A DNA stretch of 64,000 nt from Megalonaias nervosa (taxonomy: Eukaryota > Mollusca > Bivalvia > Unionida > Unionidae), in assembly GCA_016617855.1 (NCBI GenBank), contig JAECUM010091479.1, positions 1 to 64,000 of the forward strand, written 5' to 3'. Below the pieces are notes generated by a model. The model did not search any database. It was not told the origin of the DNA and saw nothing but the letters and a program-made list of their open reading frames with translations. A program made the translations under genes and the position numbers. Shown piece by piece: positions 29,559-42,690 of the stretch (its first letter is position 1; every line of letters begins with the position of its first letter).

Positions 29559-30797
29559 CTGAAAGAGAGAAAAATAAAACAACCTCACATTCCATTTTCT
29601 TTCATTGTAATTCATAGAAGATATTTTCCTTTCTAAAGTTAATATTAAACATATTTCATCAGAAGTACAAAACTACCATATGTTTGCAAATTCTCTTTTA
29701 ACTATATATATGATATGGTTTTTGATGTTGTACAAATTAAAGGCATAATTCATGTTATACTACCTTGTAGTACCACCTCAACAAGATGAGGATCATGCTA
29801 AAAATGTCAAAGACATAAAAGAATGGTAGTTCTGAGATGACCTAATCTACTAAAATAAAATCATTTTTTGGACTGAATATATTAAATTTAATGATGTTAG
29901 ACTTCTATACCCAGTCAACTGAACACACTGCTATTCTGGCACTGATGAAATGGTATCTGCAGGGGACATAACATTGCAATGGCCAGATGAGTGTCTTCAA
30001 TAAAAAAAAATTTGAACTGCCAACAAGATCATAGTTTCCTCTTACCAGCTGATTAACAGCCAAATGCAACATCAGTTGGCCAAGATATCTGTTAGTAAGA
30101 TGCTTTCTGTAGAATTTTTTACAAGGCTTTTAATTGCAAATATATTAAAACAAATGATTCAAGGTTCCTTAGCTTTTGTATCTTATCCCTATGTGATCAC
30201 ACACTGACATCATTTGTCCCATACTTAAAGGCCCCTTTGCCAAGATGATCTTTGGTAATGTTGGTCAAAATTTGTTAAGCAGTTATTTAGAAAAAGTTAT
30301 TAAAAGAGGCACATTTTAAAAACAGTAATCATATTTGATGACAGATTGGCATCATTAGTATAAAATTAAAAGCACTCTGCACAAAAATGCTGTTATAGAA
30401 CTTGGACAAATAATTCTGTCAACTGAATTATGCAAAGTCATTTAGAGTATTTTCCACCAGTAGCAATGACAGCCATGTTAAAGTAACACACATAGGATCC
30501 AGTAAGTAAGGGATAATGTGTCATCCCAATTAGAGCACAACATGAATGTCAAAGAGATAAGTAATGATTCACAATACAAGTATTGGTAAAAAGGGCTCAC
30601 CCAAGGGACAAATAGTGGTAATATTTAGGAAACATTGAGCCAACAATTGCAGGAAAGCCAAACTCAAGGTGCAACACTATCTTTGATGGTGAATTTGCAT
30701 CATTTGTATAAATCTGGAAGCCACTAATACCCGATTGGTTTCTGTCAAATTCTGCTAACAGTTTCAGAAAAGTCTTTTAATATTCGTTTAATTTCAG

Positions 30798-31052
30798 TTG
30801 TTGTTGTTGTTGTTGTGGGGCTTAACGCCATTTTTCAGCACACGATAGGCTATACATGGCGGCCAGTATTAATGGTGGAGGAAGAAGCCGGGAAATCCCC
30901 AGAAAGAACCACCGACCCACGAGAAGCTACTGGCAAGCTTTCTCACATATCCACATTCGCCGAATCCTAGACTCGAACCCACGCAGACAGAGGTGAGATG
31001 GCAGTGATCCATAACGGAAAGCGCTTTAGACCACTCAGCCACTTGGGGCCCC
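30798..31052 (-). mobile_element. CAA-type SINE, TSD TTAATTTCAG/TTAATTTTAG
   Basis: Minus-strand copy with (TTG)n tail on the plus strand, central CCACGAGAAGCTACTGGC and a tRNA-like head that ends GGGGCCCC. Ten-base flanking repeats at 30788-30797 and 31053-31062 differ at one position. Confidence 0.85.
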
Positions 31053-31969
31053 TTAATTTTAGTAATGTTATCTATATTTAATTAAAGATCAAAATGAATT
31101 GTACAAACTTGAAAGCCTCTACACCAGGTAGCCGTTGTCAGATTTAGTAAATTTCTGTTGAGCAGTTTTTGTGAGGAGTTTTTCAAGTTTCTGCTCTAGT
31201 AGTCAACATCTGATGGCAGATGGGAAACATTCATATAAATCTGAAAGGTCTTCATGCCAGGATGCTCTTGATCAAATTCTATTCAGTGCTGATATGTTTT
31301 ATAAAGGTTTTTCCATTTTCAGTAACAGTGGGCATATTTGACTGCAGATTGGCATCATTTGCATAATCTGGAAAGGCATTCATGCCAAAATGCTCAAGGC
31401 GTAATTTGGTTGAATTTGGTAAGAGTAATTGTTGAAGAATGACTTATCAGTTCACCTATTTTTAGTAATGGTGGCCTATACCATACCTGATAAAGAATCA
31501 TCATCTTTATTACAGAATGTAAAGCTCTTTATCCCCGGATGATTTTCATCAAATTTTACCAAACTGTCTTCAGTGATTTTGGAAAACAATATGTTTGAAA
31601 GCTCTTCTATTTAATTAATGGTAATCCTACTGGATGGCAGAATGGCCTGAATTGTATACAAATGAAAGGCCTTCATGCCAGAATACTGACAAACTTAGTA
31701 TAAACTGGACCAGAAGATTTTAAGAAGTTTTCAATAACAACTGTTGATGTATGAATGATGCATGATACATGATGGATCAAAGGCCACAGTACAATCTCAG
31801 TTGGCCTTAAAATAATCATTGCAAATCCCTATGCTTTTCATTGCCTATTACACATGATGTATGATAGATTAAAGGCTATACTATCATCTCAACTGACCTT
31901 ATGACAGACTGATTCATCATTGTAAACCCCCACGATTTTAATTGCTTATTATATATGATGCATCTTCCT

Positions 31970-32156
31970 GCTATAATTGCAGGTATAAAGTCTGGTCGGA
32001 AATATTATAAAGTATCACTGACTGCAGGTGTAAAGTCTGGTCAGAAATATTATTAGTGTCATTGACTGTAGGTATAAAGTCTAATCAGAAAATATCATAA
32101 CGTGTCCAGGCTGCAGGGGTATAAAGTCTGATAAAAAAATATTAGAAAGTGTTATT
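31970..32156. repeat. Tandem repeat, unit about 57 bp, four units
   Basis: Units contain GGTATAAAGTCTGGTCAGAA and ATATTA...GTGTCATTGACTGC. A fifth, matching unit lies at 32878-32925, so the array is split by the transposon at 32157-32871. Confidence 0.8.
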
Positions 32157-32871
32157 CAGGGGTCAAGCTAGACTTCAATTTAAGGAGAAGTGACTTCTAC
32201 TTTTTGACAGAACAGAGAGAAGTAAGCTGAAGAAGGAGAAGTGGGAACCAAGCGAGACATGCAATATATATGTGTGTGTTCTTTTTTCATTCTTTTATTT
32301 GAATTATACCCTTGATTTCCCAGTATGCATATTTGTATTTAACACTGGCTTTAAGCAATACTTTATTTTCAAGTAAAAAATTTTCCTAGTTCTATCTATA
32401 TTATAAACACATTTGGTTAAAATATTCATGTTACCGATTCTATTCTTAAAACTCAAATTGCTGTGTACGTAAGTTTAAATTTCAAAACACAAGTTTGTAT
32501 GTTTTTATCATCAAAGGATAGCTTGTGGAAATCAGGCAGTAATAGCTGCTAACTTACTCGGGAAAGGGTTATTTATAGTGGTCAATCAGCTATTAAAACA
32601 CATGCCTGTGAATGTGCAAGAATTTGTGGGCATAATTGACATCAACACCAACTATGATGGCTTGAAGCCTATATTTCACCCTGAGCTATATATAACATAA
32701 CCCTGGAACTAACCTGGCCAAGGTGAGTGAGCATCTCAAAAAGGACGGGTCATTCAATGTTCCGCTAAAAAATATCACACGTCAAGGTCATTTTAGCTTT
32801 CCTAACAGAAGAAGACGTTAACATTTTTTGGGCAACTGAGTCACCCACTTTGCCTGGTAGCATGACCCTTG
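32157..32871. mobile_element. Non-autonomous hAT-like element with CAGGGGTC TIR
   Basis: Ends are CAGGGGTCAAGCTA and, inverted, CAAGGGTCATGCTA. Flanks GTTATT and GTCATT agree at 5 of 6 bases. The insertion splits a tandem array whose units continue on both sides, which gives an independent proof of the boundaries. No transposase is visible. Confidence 0.65.
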
Positions 32872-34055
32872 GTCATTGATTGCAGGTATAAAGTCTGGTC
32901 AGAAAATATTAGAAAGTGCCATTATAACTGAAATGTTTGTATATCAAACTGCTACCCTCTCTTAAGGACCAAAGGTGTGGTAGTCAAGGATGATACCCTT
33001 TTTCCAAACAATCCCAAAGGAAAATTGTGCAGGAATTTCCACCCCAAGGTTTAGGAGATGTAGTAATGGAGAGATGGATAAATGGACAGACAAATACCAC
33101 AATATTCCCCCACCAAAGCTAGGGGATACATTTTTTTAAATAGATGTTATGACAGTGAGGCACATCACCAGGAGTCGAAACAGTATATAAAGCATGTTTC
33201 AATTTCAAAATATTCCTTTATTTGATGAAGACATTTAAAATGGATAAAGTACTACAAACTATGCAAAATTCTAAAGTCCACGTGAAAAAATCACAGCATT
33301 ATCTCTTGTACTTTTTGAGATAATGCTTCCTAAAAATGGCATATTTCATTATAACACATATCAGGAATATGCAAAATTTGGCTTTATTGCCATGTTTGTT
33401 GCTTTGCTAGACCTTTGCACTTTACCCAAAGTCTATAAATTTCTCTTAGTTTAATCTTGATATGCAGTACTATATATACTACATATCTGAGAAAAAAGAA
33501 TAAAAATGACAAAATCTTACAAAACATCTAGCATTTTCTCAAGTTCATAACCAAAACATTTTACTCATTGTCATATCTGTGTTGGTTATCTTTATACAGT
33601 TTAATCTACGCATATAATACTAAAGGAAATACTACTTTTATGATGTACAGCTTTGCAAACAAATAGACAAGATGGTCTTAAAAATGACGTGTTTTGCATT
33701 TTTCTTTCTATTAAAAATTTATAGTCCAAGTGTCCATCACCAGAAAGCAGACACTTTTAATCAAAGCAAACTCTGTTTCAAAGTGATCTACAGGTGGCCT
33801 AAATAATAATAAAACACCAAAAACATGTTGAAAAAATATCAACATTTCCTATATATTGAACTGAAAATGATTTTAGTTGTCTCAGAATTTTAAGGGGAAA
33901 TAATTTTAAAAAATCTGGACCCAACTTTTCTAGAAATTTAATTTTTTTTCTTTGAAAAATAAGAAACCATTATACTCATTTTCTTCTTACAAGCATAAAA
34001 AGATGCATGTGCCAGTTCACTCAATTCAAATAAGAAAATGTCTACTAAATAATGT

Positions 34056-34246
34056 CTAAAGCACTCTGCCATCTCACCTCTGCATGGGTTCGAGTCTCGG
34101 ATTTGGCCAATGTGGGTATGTGAGAAAGCTTGCCAGTAGCTTCTCATGGGTCGGTGGTTCTTTCCGGGGTTTTCCTCCACCTTTAATACTGGCCGCCATA
34201 TCCTACTGTGTGCTGAAAAATGGTGTTAAACCCCACAGCAACAACA
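34056..34246 (+). mobile_element. CAA-type SINE, 5' truncated, TSD ACTAAATAATGT
   Basis: Begins inside the tRNA-like head at CTAAAGCACTCTG, keeps the B box GGGTTCGAGTC, and has the full central domain and a CAA tail. Perfect 12-bp flanking repeats at 34044-34055 and 34247-34258. Confidence 0.85.
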
Positions 34247-34320
34247 ACTAAATAATGTACAATGCAACATTTTTTGTAACAATTTACAATCTTGTATTTT
34301 TCAAAAGGTCGTAACATCTG

Positions 34321-34558
34321 TTGTTGTTGTAGGGTTTAACGCTATTTTAAAGCACAAGATAAGCTATACATGGCAGCCAGTGTAATTGGTGGAGGAAAAA
34401 CCTTGGAAAACTCCTGGAAGAACCACCGACCCAAGAGAAGCTACTGGCAGGCTTTCTCACATACCCACGTTAGCCGAGCCTGAGACTCGAACCCATGCAG
34501 ACAGAGGTGAGACGGCAGTGATACAGAACAGGGAGCGCTTTAGACCACTCGGGGCCCT
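34321..34558 (-). mobile_element. CAA-type SINE, TSD GTCGTAACATCTG
   Basis: Minus-strand copy with all parts. The 13-bp flanking repeats (34308-34320 and 34559-34571) differ at one base. It lies only 75 bp from the opposite-strand copy at 34056, so the pair could form a long hairpin in a USF pre-mRNA. Confidence 0.85.
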
Positions 34559-34900
34559 GTCATAACATCTGATGCTGCCATTTACAACCTTAAACATATG
34601 CATATATGTGTATAAAAGCAAACATTATTGTGTTCTTCTTCAAAAAAAGAAAAACAATTTGTTAGAATAAAAAAAGATTAAAAGTAAAAAAAAAAAACAA
34701 AAATCCCACAAAAAACCAAGAAAACTGGTCAGACACTAGTCATGTTCACAGTCTAACACAATGTCACACTAAAAATATAAAAATGATTTCCCCAACACAG
34801 TGCCTGAAAAAACCTAAAACAAAACGTGATCCAAAGTTCCAGATGACACAGGTGGCTCAAGTTTGAACAAACTTTCCAAAGACTGAAATGGCCGGTTTTT

Positions 34901-34968
34901 AATGGGATGACGAGTCTTCAAACCGAATATCACCTTCTAGGAACATTAGGTGTGCATGCACATCTGAA
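34901..34968 (-). CDS. Possible isolated coding exon
   Basis: After an ATTGTCTTTCAG acceptor the phase-1 frame reads VHAHLMFLEGDIRFEDSSSH and a stop. The peptide looks protein-like but no neighbour in matching phase was found, and I do not recognise it. It could be an alternative terminal exon of a minus-strand transcript. Confidence 0.22.
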
Positions 34969-35152
34969 AGACAATTTATGCTTAAAAATTAATTCAACTG
35001 TATGGAATTAGCAAATATAAATTTTTATCAAACATGTTTAAAGTTTCCTTTGAGTTTTGTCGATAAATGAATTTATGAATGTATGAAATTTATGTTTATG
35101 TTCACACGTTTCTTCATTTTCTTAAGGGCTTTAACATTATTTTAGCCATTTT

Positions 35153-35955
35153 CAGACCTGCCAACCCTGACAAGTCCATCTCAGTAAGGCAGCCGATTTT
35201 TTTCCGTAAGATTGACCAGTTTTCAGTAAGGTGTAACAAAATATCACAAACGCTATTGTAAAGCCGGAAAATGTAATTAAAAGTTTGGTATTTGAACATG
35301 CCGAGACGATAAACATTATGTTCAACTGAAAAGTTTGTAAAGTACGCTTAGACTTTATTTTACCAATAGTATGGTTGCACAAAATTTAGTTCCAAACCCT
35401 ATGCACCTCAATGGCTTGTTGCTATCTCTCAACCTGATGTAATTCTTGGGAATTCTTTTTCCATTTCACATGACGATGGCAATCATATCTCCTGCCATGA
35501 GACAAACTCAAATTGGCACGTGATGTCCAATAAACGTAATAGTGTCCCTTCCAGCTTTATTCACAAGGATCTGAACATTCTGTTATATTCTTCAGTGTTG
35601 ATTATTAACACGTTTCAAGAGGCTTATTCCCTTTCGTCTTAAACATGTATCGCTTGCTGGATGCCATTTTTAAAATTTTTTATAATCAACAGTTTCATCA
35701 TGCAGATGCTTTGCATGAACAAATACGTGCAGTTTAAGGCATCTGAGGTGCTGCTTTCAAGTTAGTCAGGTTCCCTGACTAATTTCACTAATTCTAAGAT
35801 GAAACCCGGATCCAAATCAAACATGGATGAACCACTTATCCGGATTTTTCGGCAACGATCATTTTTCCATAGTTTTTGCTTGTATGTCGTAAGACCATAC
35901 TTTAAGGGTAATTTTCGTAAGACTTACGGCAAAATTGTAAGGGTTGGCAGGTCTG
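35153..35955. mobile_element. Non-autonomous hAT-like element, TIR CAGACCTGCCAACCCT, TSD CATTTT
   Basis: The 803-bp element begins CAGACCTGCCAACCCTGACA and ends with the inverse of CAGACCTGCCAACCCT. CATTTT flanks both sides (35147-35152, 35956-35961). No intact ORF is present. A 6-bp duplication with CAG termini fits hAT6-type families. Confidence 0.8.
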
Positions 35956-36283
35956 CATTTTAAATAACTGATACATAGACCGGGTTTTAAAACTATAAAC
36001 TAATGAATAACTGATTAGATTAATTAAATTGACAGTAAATATTGTAATAAAAGAAAACAAAATAGAAGAACCTTTGTTCAGATTGATTATTCATAGTTGT
36101 GACTATTAAGCAACATGCATTGCATTTTCCCAGTAAAGTCGCATCCCCAATTAAAGTTTAGAAACAACGACGTCATTATTAACATAATTTATAAGAGTTG
36201 TGCGAATTGTTTCCATTGAATGCATGCTGAATTACATACTCGTTGAACATGTGTAACATAAAAACCTATTATGACTGACCTAC

Positions 36284-36307
36284 CATGTGATGAGCCATAG
36301 CGGCCAT
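36284..36307 (-). CDS. Candidate micro-gene, exon 1
   Basis: ATGGCCGC start in Kozak-like context encodes MAAMAHHM, followed by donor ATG-GTAGGT. Joined to the three mini-exons downstream it gives a 49-residue protein without phase conflict. The gene would be nested in, and overlap the end of, USF on the same strand. The first intron would be 7.6 kb, and the support is splice logic only. Confidence 0.28.
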
Positions 36308-37645
36308 TTTACTCCGGGCTCCCGATTATCTTGAAATCTTTAATTCCAAGTGCGGCATATTAACTCTTGCAAAAGACATGATTTGGGGCTCATTCAATGA
36401 AGAAAGTAAAGTTTATCTATCTGACTGCATACTCCTTAAAATAACCACAAATAATGGAGGAAAAAGAAAAAAGCTTACCCATTTCTTTCTTCTTGTTTGT
36501 TCTTCATAGTGCGAATACCGTGGGAATGATCATAGTGTCACCTATCCGTTAAACCCAATTTCAATGGCTAAAACTAACACACCTCCATGCACAGAGCAAA
36601 TAAAATTTTCCATTTTTTAAGAAATGTGAAGCATCAATACCATTCATTAGCGGGTAACTGACCTGGCCGCAATGGACAGTCATAGTGACCGAAAACATAA
36701 CAGCCAAGTACCTATTTCAAACTCATCATAATTTCTTTATTTTCAAAGGGAAAATGATAAAACTTTCATGAGGTAATGAATGTAAAGAAAGCAAGGTGAC
36801 TGTGTAATTTTTATTATCCTGGTTCATGGGAAACCCATCAAAATTAAAGGTTAATTATTGGATTTTCATTGATTACCTAGTATGATATCCGCGGGCCTCT
36901 CTAGTTACAATTCTAGAGCTGCAAGTGAACAAAAACTACCCTCTCTTCTATGGTATGACTTTGCAGCAACTTTAAATATATCCTGGGAAGCAAGTAACTG
37001 TGCTACATTTTGGAACATGAACATGGCTCAGCAACAGCAGTAGCTATTCACTTAAAAGAGCTATAAAAAATTCAAGTTAGGCTCAAGCTCCGAGAATATA
37101 CATTTTTCACTCATTGCTTCAAACAAAAATTTGTCTAAAGAGATACACCACAATGAAAAAGTCTTTTTCTATGCTCTTATGTGACAAGAGTGAATGTAAT
37201 TATGACAGCATCACTGTCTATGTGTGTAAGAGTTAACAAAATTAAGAAAGCTCTTTATTATTGTTGGGTTTTCTTCTTTAAAAAATACACATATAATGCC
37301 TTTAATTAAAAATTAGCTGAACAATATACATTCCTTCCAAAACTCATATCCTGTCACATAAATAAATACAGTCGTTCCATGCAAAAATAGAGTCCTCATC
37401 ACAAGTAACATCTGAGGAATGAAATGCTTTTAAACTTTACTTGTCCATTAGAATTATGAATGATAACCAACAATGTTTAAATAATCTGTGTAATTCATAA
37501 TGCTCACAGTTGGAGAGCCTGGCAAGAGGAAGGTGTACACTGATGTCCGTTTTTTTCTTACATCTTTCTTTAACTAATGTGTCTTGTATTAATGATTTCA
37601 TTTCTTTTGCAGTATCAATTTTTAAATCTCTGTTTAAGATCTAAA

Positions 37646-37846
37646 ACTTCAAGGTATCACTGCCAGGTGGCTCAGAACATACATTCTTATTATCATATTC
37701 ATTGTTTACATCATTGGCACGATTACTTTCAAGAAACTGTGACACAAGTTCACTCTCACAGTCATCAGAATTATCCTCAAAAGGAGCATCATTGTCAACA
37801 TTATATTGGCGCTCAAGGTCACCTTTTGGATCTTTTTGCTTTTTTT
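37646..37846 (-). pseudogene. Acidic coding relic
   Basis: An open minus frame of about 65 codons reads DLERQYNVDNDAPFEDNSDD, then ESELVSQFLESNRAN and CSEPPGSDTLKF before TAG. A stop precedes it with no splice acceptor. The acidic, low-complexity character resembles the N-terminus of some DNA-transposon proteins, but no domain is identifiable. Confidence 0.3.
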
Positions 37847-37971
37847 ACAACGTAAAACTGATAGAATATAAATTTATTTTGGTATTCAGAGATGACGGTT
37901 TTTGGTTTACTAGGGAAAAGATGATATTAAAGGACAAAAAGAAATTTTGGTCTTGAGGTGATTCACTAATA

Positions 37972-39323
37972 CAGTGGTCCCCCTCTTATACAGATACCCC
38001 TTCTGCACCAGGAAAGTGGCCTTATAAAATGGGTTGCCTTTCCAGAGGGGGACTATATTTGTGAGATGTGTATGTATGTGTGTATATAGTAGGAAAGCTA
38101 CATATAACTTAAAGCAGTTATTATCTTCATTTGAAAGTAGCATTACTTATTAAAATGTTCTTCTCGTCTTAAACACAGAGTTATTTCAAGTAACATACAT
38201 TAATACTACTTCTTTTTTGGCCAGAAATGTGAGTGGGATATTGTCGGCATGCACACTACAAAAACATTGCAAAACGTTATTTAAATCTTGGTACATACGT
38301 TGTTTCGCATTTAAAATTATTCTCTTTCCATTTACTCCATTTTCCCACTGCTACAGAATATTCTCCTTATGTTTTACAATCTTGTTTATTTGAGTCTTCC
38401 CAACATAAAATCTTTCAGCAAGTGAACTCTCCCCATTGTCGTCAAGTCGAATAAGACTTTTTCTTCTATTGTATTTTTTCTTCGTTTATATGACTACATG
38501 TTAAAGTTCTGTGATGATTTATTCCCATCTTGCTAATTGTACAGTACTGTAATTTACTGTTGCAGATGAAACTTTTGTACACAAAAAACCTTGTTATAAA
38601 GGAAGTGATACATGTACTGTCATGTGATTTTTCGGCCTTTGTCTGGTACCCTGTTTTGTTCAAGGTTGATTGTTTTTTTGAGCATGTGTTAATCCACAGC
38701 ATATATTTTTAGTCTATCTGTCCATGTTATGATCCTGACAATTACATTGGTCATAATCGTCAATTAAAAAAAAAAAAAAATTTAACATTTAAAAAATCCA
38801 CTGTGTGAAGCCCAAAGCTCTATCAAAACATTGCAGACTCCATTTCTATTTGACCATGTTATAATCTTGACAATTACGTCCGGTCGTAATCATCAATTCA
38901 CAACAAAGAAAAAACCCCACTGTGTGAAGCCCAAAGCTCTATCAAAACACTGCTGATCCCATTTCCTGCAAACATCAGTGTTAATGATATAATAATAATC
39001 TTAGTGGTACTTGTACTTTAGCCAAAACTTCTTTCAGTAACAAAAACCTGATATCCGGAAAAAGACATCGGGAAAGATAATCGGATTACTTACCTTACCA
39101 TGTTTAAATATTGGTTCTGGACAGATATTAATAATAAAATGTGCCCGCTTGTGAGGGGTAAATTTTACATTTGTGCACTAATATGTTGGCTGCTGGTCGC
39201 ATTAGAGGGGTGGCCTTTCTTGAGGGGCACTTTTGAACACAAACTCATCGGTGCCAAGGGATTCTGGCTATAAAGAGTGGATGGCCGCTGGTCAGGGGGG
39301 CTGTTCATGAGGGGGGGCGACTG
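37972..39323. mobile_element. Tc1/pogo-like non-autonomous element, TA target
   Basis: The left end CAGTGGTCCCCCTC and the inverted right end CAGTCGCCCCCCCTC are each flanked by TA. GC-rich CAGT termini at TA are typical of pogo/Tigger-type elements. The interior holds a roughly 130-bp imperfect tandem duplication (38722-38965) and no transposase frame. Confidence 0.6.
38722..38965. repeat. Imperfect tandem duplication inside the Tc1/pogo-like element
   Basis: Two units share CCATGTTAT, TTGACAATTAC and CACTGTGTGAAGCCCAAAGC. They differ by an A-run of 15 and several substitutions. Confidence 0.75.
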
Positions 39324-39488
39324 TACCATGTTTCATAAATTTCAGCAGCAATATACATTTCATACTACTCCAACAACCAAGTAGAACACTAAACCAAAAT
39401 TTGGTGGACATTAAACATAAGTTACTGTAAATCTAAATCATACATTCTTGTTTCCAGGATCCCACAAAGAGAAAAAAGACTGACTTAC

Positions 39489-39589
39489 CCCAATTTGTCC
39501 TTGTTTGGTGTGTTCTTGTGAACACTCAGGGACCAATTTGGAAAGTTGCACTATCCAGTTGTTTATTTTATCTCGACGTCTTCTTTCCA
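39489..39589 (-). CDS. USF: USF exon: basic region end, helix 1 and loop
   Basis: Between TTTCTTTTCAG and donor GTAAGT it encodes VERRRRDKINNWIVQLSKLV then PECSQEHTKQGQIG. It completes the HNEVERRRRDKIN DNA-contact region whose His, Glu and Arg touch the E-box. The last two residues (IG) before helix 2 are extra relative to vertebrate USF, where GQ meets SKGG directly. Confidence 0.95.
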
Positions 39590-42358
39590 CTGAAAAGAAA
39601 CCAATTGATACAAATGATTGCTATATAAAAACATGGGCAGATTTTTATCAGGTGAATAGTATGGTGGTTTCATAGGAATGTTTAAGAGGGTCATTCCTTC
39701 ATTTATGTTAGAGGTTAAAAAACATTAACAGGTTGTGCTTCATATATGTTTTATTACATTCTTTTAAGAGATCAGGCTGTGTTTTAAAAACATGATGATT
39801 ACCTTTTTCATAGTTTCCAGAAGAAGTTTGATGGTCACATTTATGCTATCCCTTTACACTCAGTAATACAGATCTAAAGTCATACCACTTTTCTTTTGTT
39901 AACTGCGGTCGAGAAAAAGATAAGTAGTGTTTAGAGATTTATAATGAGGTGATTTATGTCTTATTTTCAGTGTATCTGCAATTTGCAAATATACTAGTGC
40001 ATTCTTGTGTTAAATGGCTCAATTCATCCTTTGCTATGGTCCCCTTCTGAATCAACATGTTTAGATTTAATGCAACAGTCACAAAGTGCTAATATTACTG
40101 GTGACATTCTTGCATTACTCCATAGGTATCTGTTTGATAAGTGTGACAGTTTAGTAGATTTTAGAATGACAAATCTTCACTGTGCTTTTGTTCATGTTGG
40201 ACATTTTGTTTTTACCATAAGAACTTCATTCTTCCTATTTTTGTTCAGAATAGTGCATCTGGGTTTTGTCTCAAGTGAAAACTTGATCATTAAATAAATG
40301 TAGTTTTCATATATTTGTTTAGTTTCTGAAAACAACATACATATTACACTCTTGGTTCACTATCTGGCACTAAAGGAGCAAAAATTGCTTGTAATTTTCA
40401 ATGCTTTTTGATAATTTCACGGAAACCTACCCAATCATACAATAATATCACCTGCTACAGCTAATGTAAACATTATGCCTTTTTGCTCAATCAATTTAGA
40501 AGAAGTGAAATTCTTTGCAAAGTAGTGAAAATTTTCAGTGGTTTGTCCAGGGCAAGTGAATTTTTTGTCCATGTAAAAAGTCAGACAAATGCTAAGTTCT
40601 GATTCCCAGCTACCGTATGCAATATTCTCTTTCAGATAATCAGTTGCTTTCATAGCTAAACTACTCAAGTAAAGGTTAGCACTTTCAATTAAAGTTTTCA
40701 GCAATTATATAGACTGCTACCAGCACTCAAAATAGCCATACTAATATGTGTAAAGGATGCTATGAGCTTCTAGTCACAGTTCACTCAACACAGTACACTT
40801 TCCACCTTATGCTCTTATTAAAAATAACAACACAGGTATCCAATATAACTTTGTTACTAAACAGTTCAAAATAATGAAAATAGTCATGTTCATAGTGAAT
40901 ACAGCAGATTTGAAACCCAAATAACATATGGAGACAAAATGATAAATAATAATAAAGAGAAGATTTGTAACTTAAGAACTCCTATGCACATATAGTCCTA
41001 ACTTTCTTAATGGTATTCACATTTACAGTCAAACCTTTCAGTAATATAGGTCTCAGTTTCTTGTGGAGACACGAACTTTAACAATGACCTATCACACATC
41101 TTAATCAGTTGGAAATGTGAGATGCAAAGTGACAGAAAATGGCAAAATATTTTGATCTTTTGTCTAGCTGAACTGTTGTACTCACACCTGATCAATGGTA
41201 ATTTCAAGACTGTTCAAGTTCATAAATACATTTTTACACCAAAGCAAAGACACATGTATATATAATCCAATTGTGCTCATGTCCATTTGATGACATCTAC
41301 TCAATAATACCTAACATAGGGACAACCATTGGTTAGTCTAAATAAATGGAATGTTTCCATGTCATAATCTCAATGAAATTTTGACCTATCAGCTGCAATC
41401 TCAACATTATGTGCTTTATCAATATATTACTGTACAATACACTGCATGAAAGTTGATGGGAATCAGCTGAGATACTTAAAATAACATATTTCTGATGCAA
41501 GATAGCAAAACATTTCTTGTAAAAATGTCATTACATGCTTGCAAAAATATTTTCCAGCATTTTCACTGTAGTACAATGACATATCAGTATGGTGTCAATC
41601 CTGAAAATACGGATGACCTGGAGCACATGTAACACTCATTAACCTAAACAAAAATCATAAATTTCCAAAACACCTCAAGATATGTGACAGTTCCTTAAAA
41701 AAAAAAAAAACCTTGTCCCCATTAATATGATACCTAGATTAATGGAAAGTGTCCTTGTAAAGGCAAATACATGTACCATTACAAAATTGTGGGCAAGGTG
41801 TGAAATGGCATCATAATTTTTTCATCTCTTTTACTTATTTTAGTAAGAAGCTAAAAAAAACTGAAGGCCGCTTCCTCTGCAACATTTAACACTAAACAAC
41901 AAACTAAACAGTAAAAAGTATTCAATAAACTGATGCATGCTAAATGTTATGATTTTAAATTTCAGCATGTCTGACATGGTAAACAATGTGAATCAGCCCA
42001 GGGACAAGTAAATACTAAAGTTTACTTGACAAAGCCAATTTTTACCTGGTCAGGACAAGTGGACTTCTTGAGCCTTGTATGTTCTGACACTTCGTTTTTA
42101 GTACATCTCAGCATCACCTGACTCAATGAGGGTCTAACATGTTCAAAAGATACTTATCTGATTGGCATCATTTTCATTTCAGACATTGTGGCCGTCCATT
42201 CAGGAATGTAAGTGATAACCAGATTTTTATTCAGGACCAACTATACTTTATACGGAGTCCTTCATCAAAAATCTTGAATTATTATTGTTATCCATTCAGG
42301 ATGAGTAGTGACAAGGTTTTCAAAATGGCCACCATGACAGCAATACTAGATCTCTGAG

Positions 42359-42690
42359 GATGTCTGATGGGCACCATGTTCATTTAGATGTCTGATGGGC
42401 ACCATGTTCATTTAGGACCACATAGACATCATTTATAAAGTCCTTTAGTGAAAACCTCATGTCAATATGACCATTCATTCTGGAGGAGTAGAGACAGTAA
42501 GATTTTCAAGAGCAATGCCGGAGTGGAAATTAACTATGTTGTCAATATGACCATCCATTCTGGGGGAGTGGAGATAGTAAGACTATCAACAGCAATGGAG
42601 TGGAACAAAAACCCTGTTCTCAATATGACCAATCCATTCAAGAAGAATTGCTGTAACAAGATTTTCAAGAGGGCAGTCATACTGGATGTA
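42359..42690. repeat. Short tandem repeats in USF intron 4
   Basis: GATGTCTGATGGGCACCATG with its following 8 bases is repeated head to tail at 42359 and 42388. Then about three diverged 70-80 bp units beginning TCAATATGACCA follow from 42461. Confidence 0.75.

Larger units (their letters stand above)
29559..39488 (-). other. USF intron 5 (9.9 kb)
   Basis: Lies between helix 1 and helix 2 exons. It contains diverged interspersed repeats with a recurring GCCAGGATG...TCAAATTTGGT motif (30040-31700), three full or partial SINEs, tandem 57-bp repeats and two 6-bp-TSD transposons. It also holds a Tc1/pogo-like element and, at 36.3 kb, the start of the micro-gene candidate. Confidence 0.8.
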
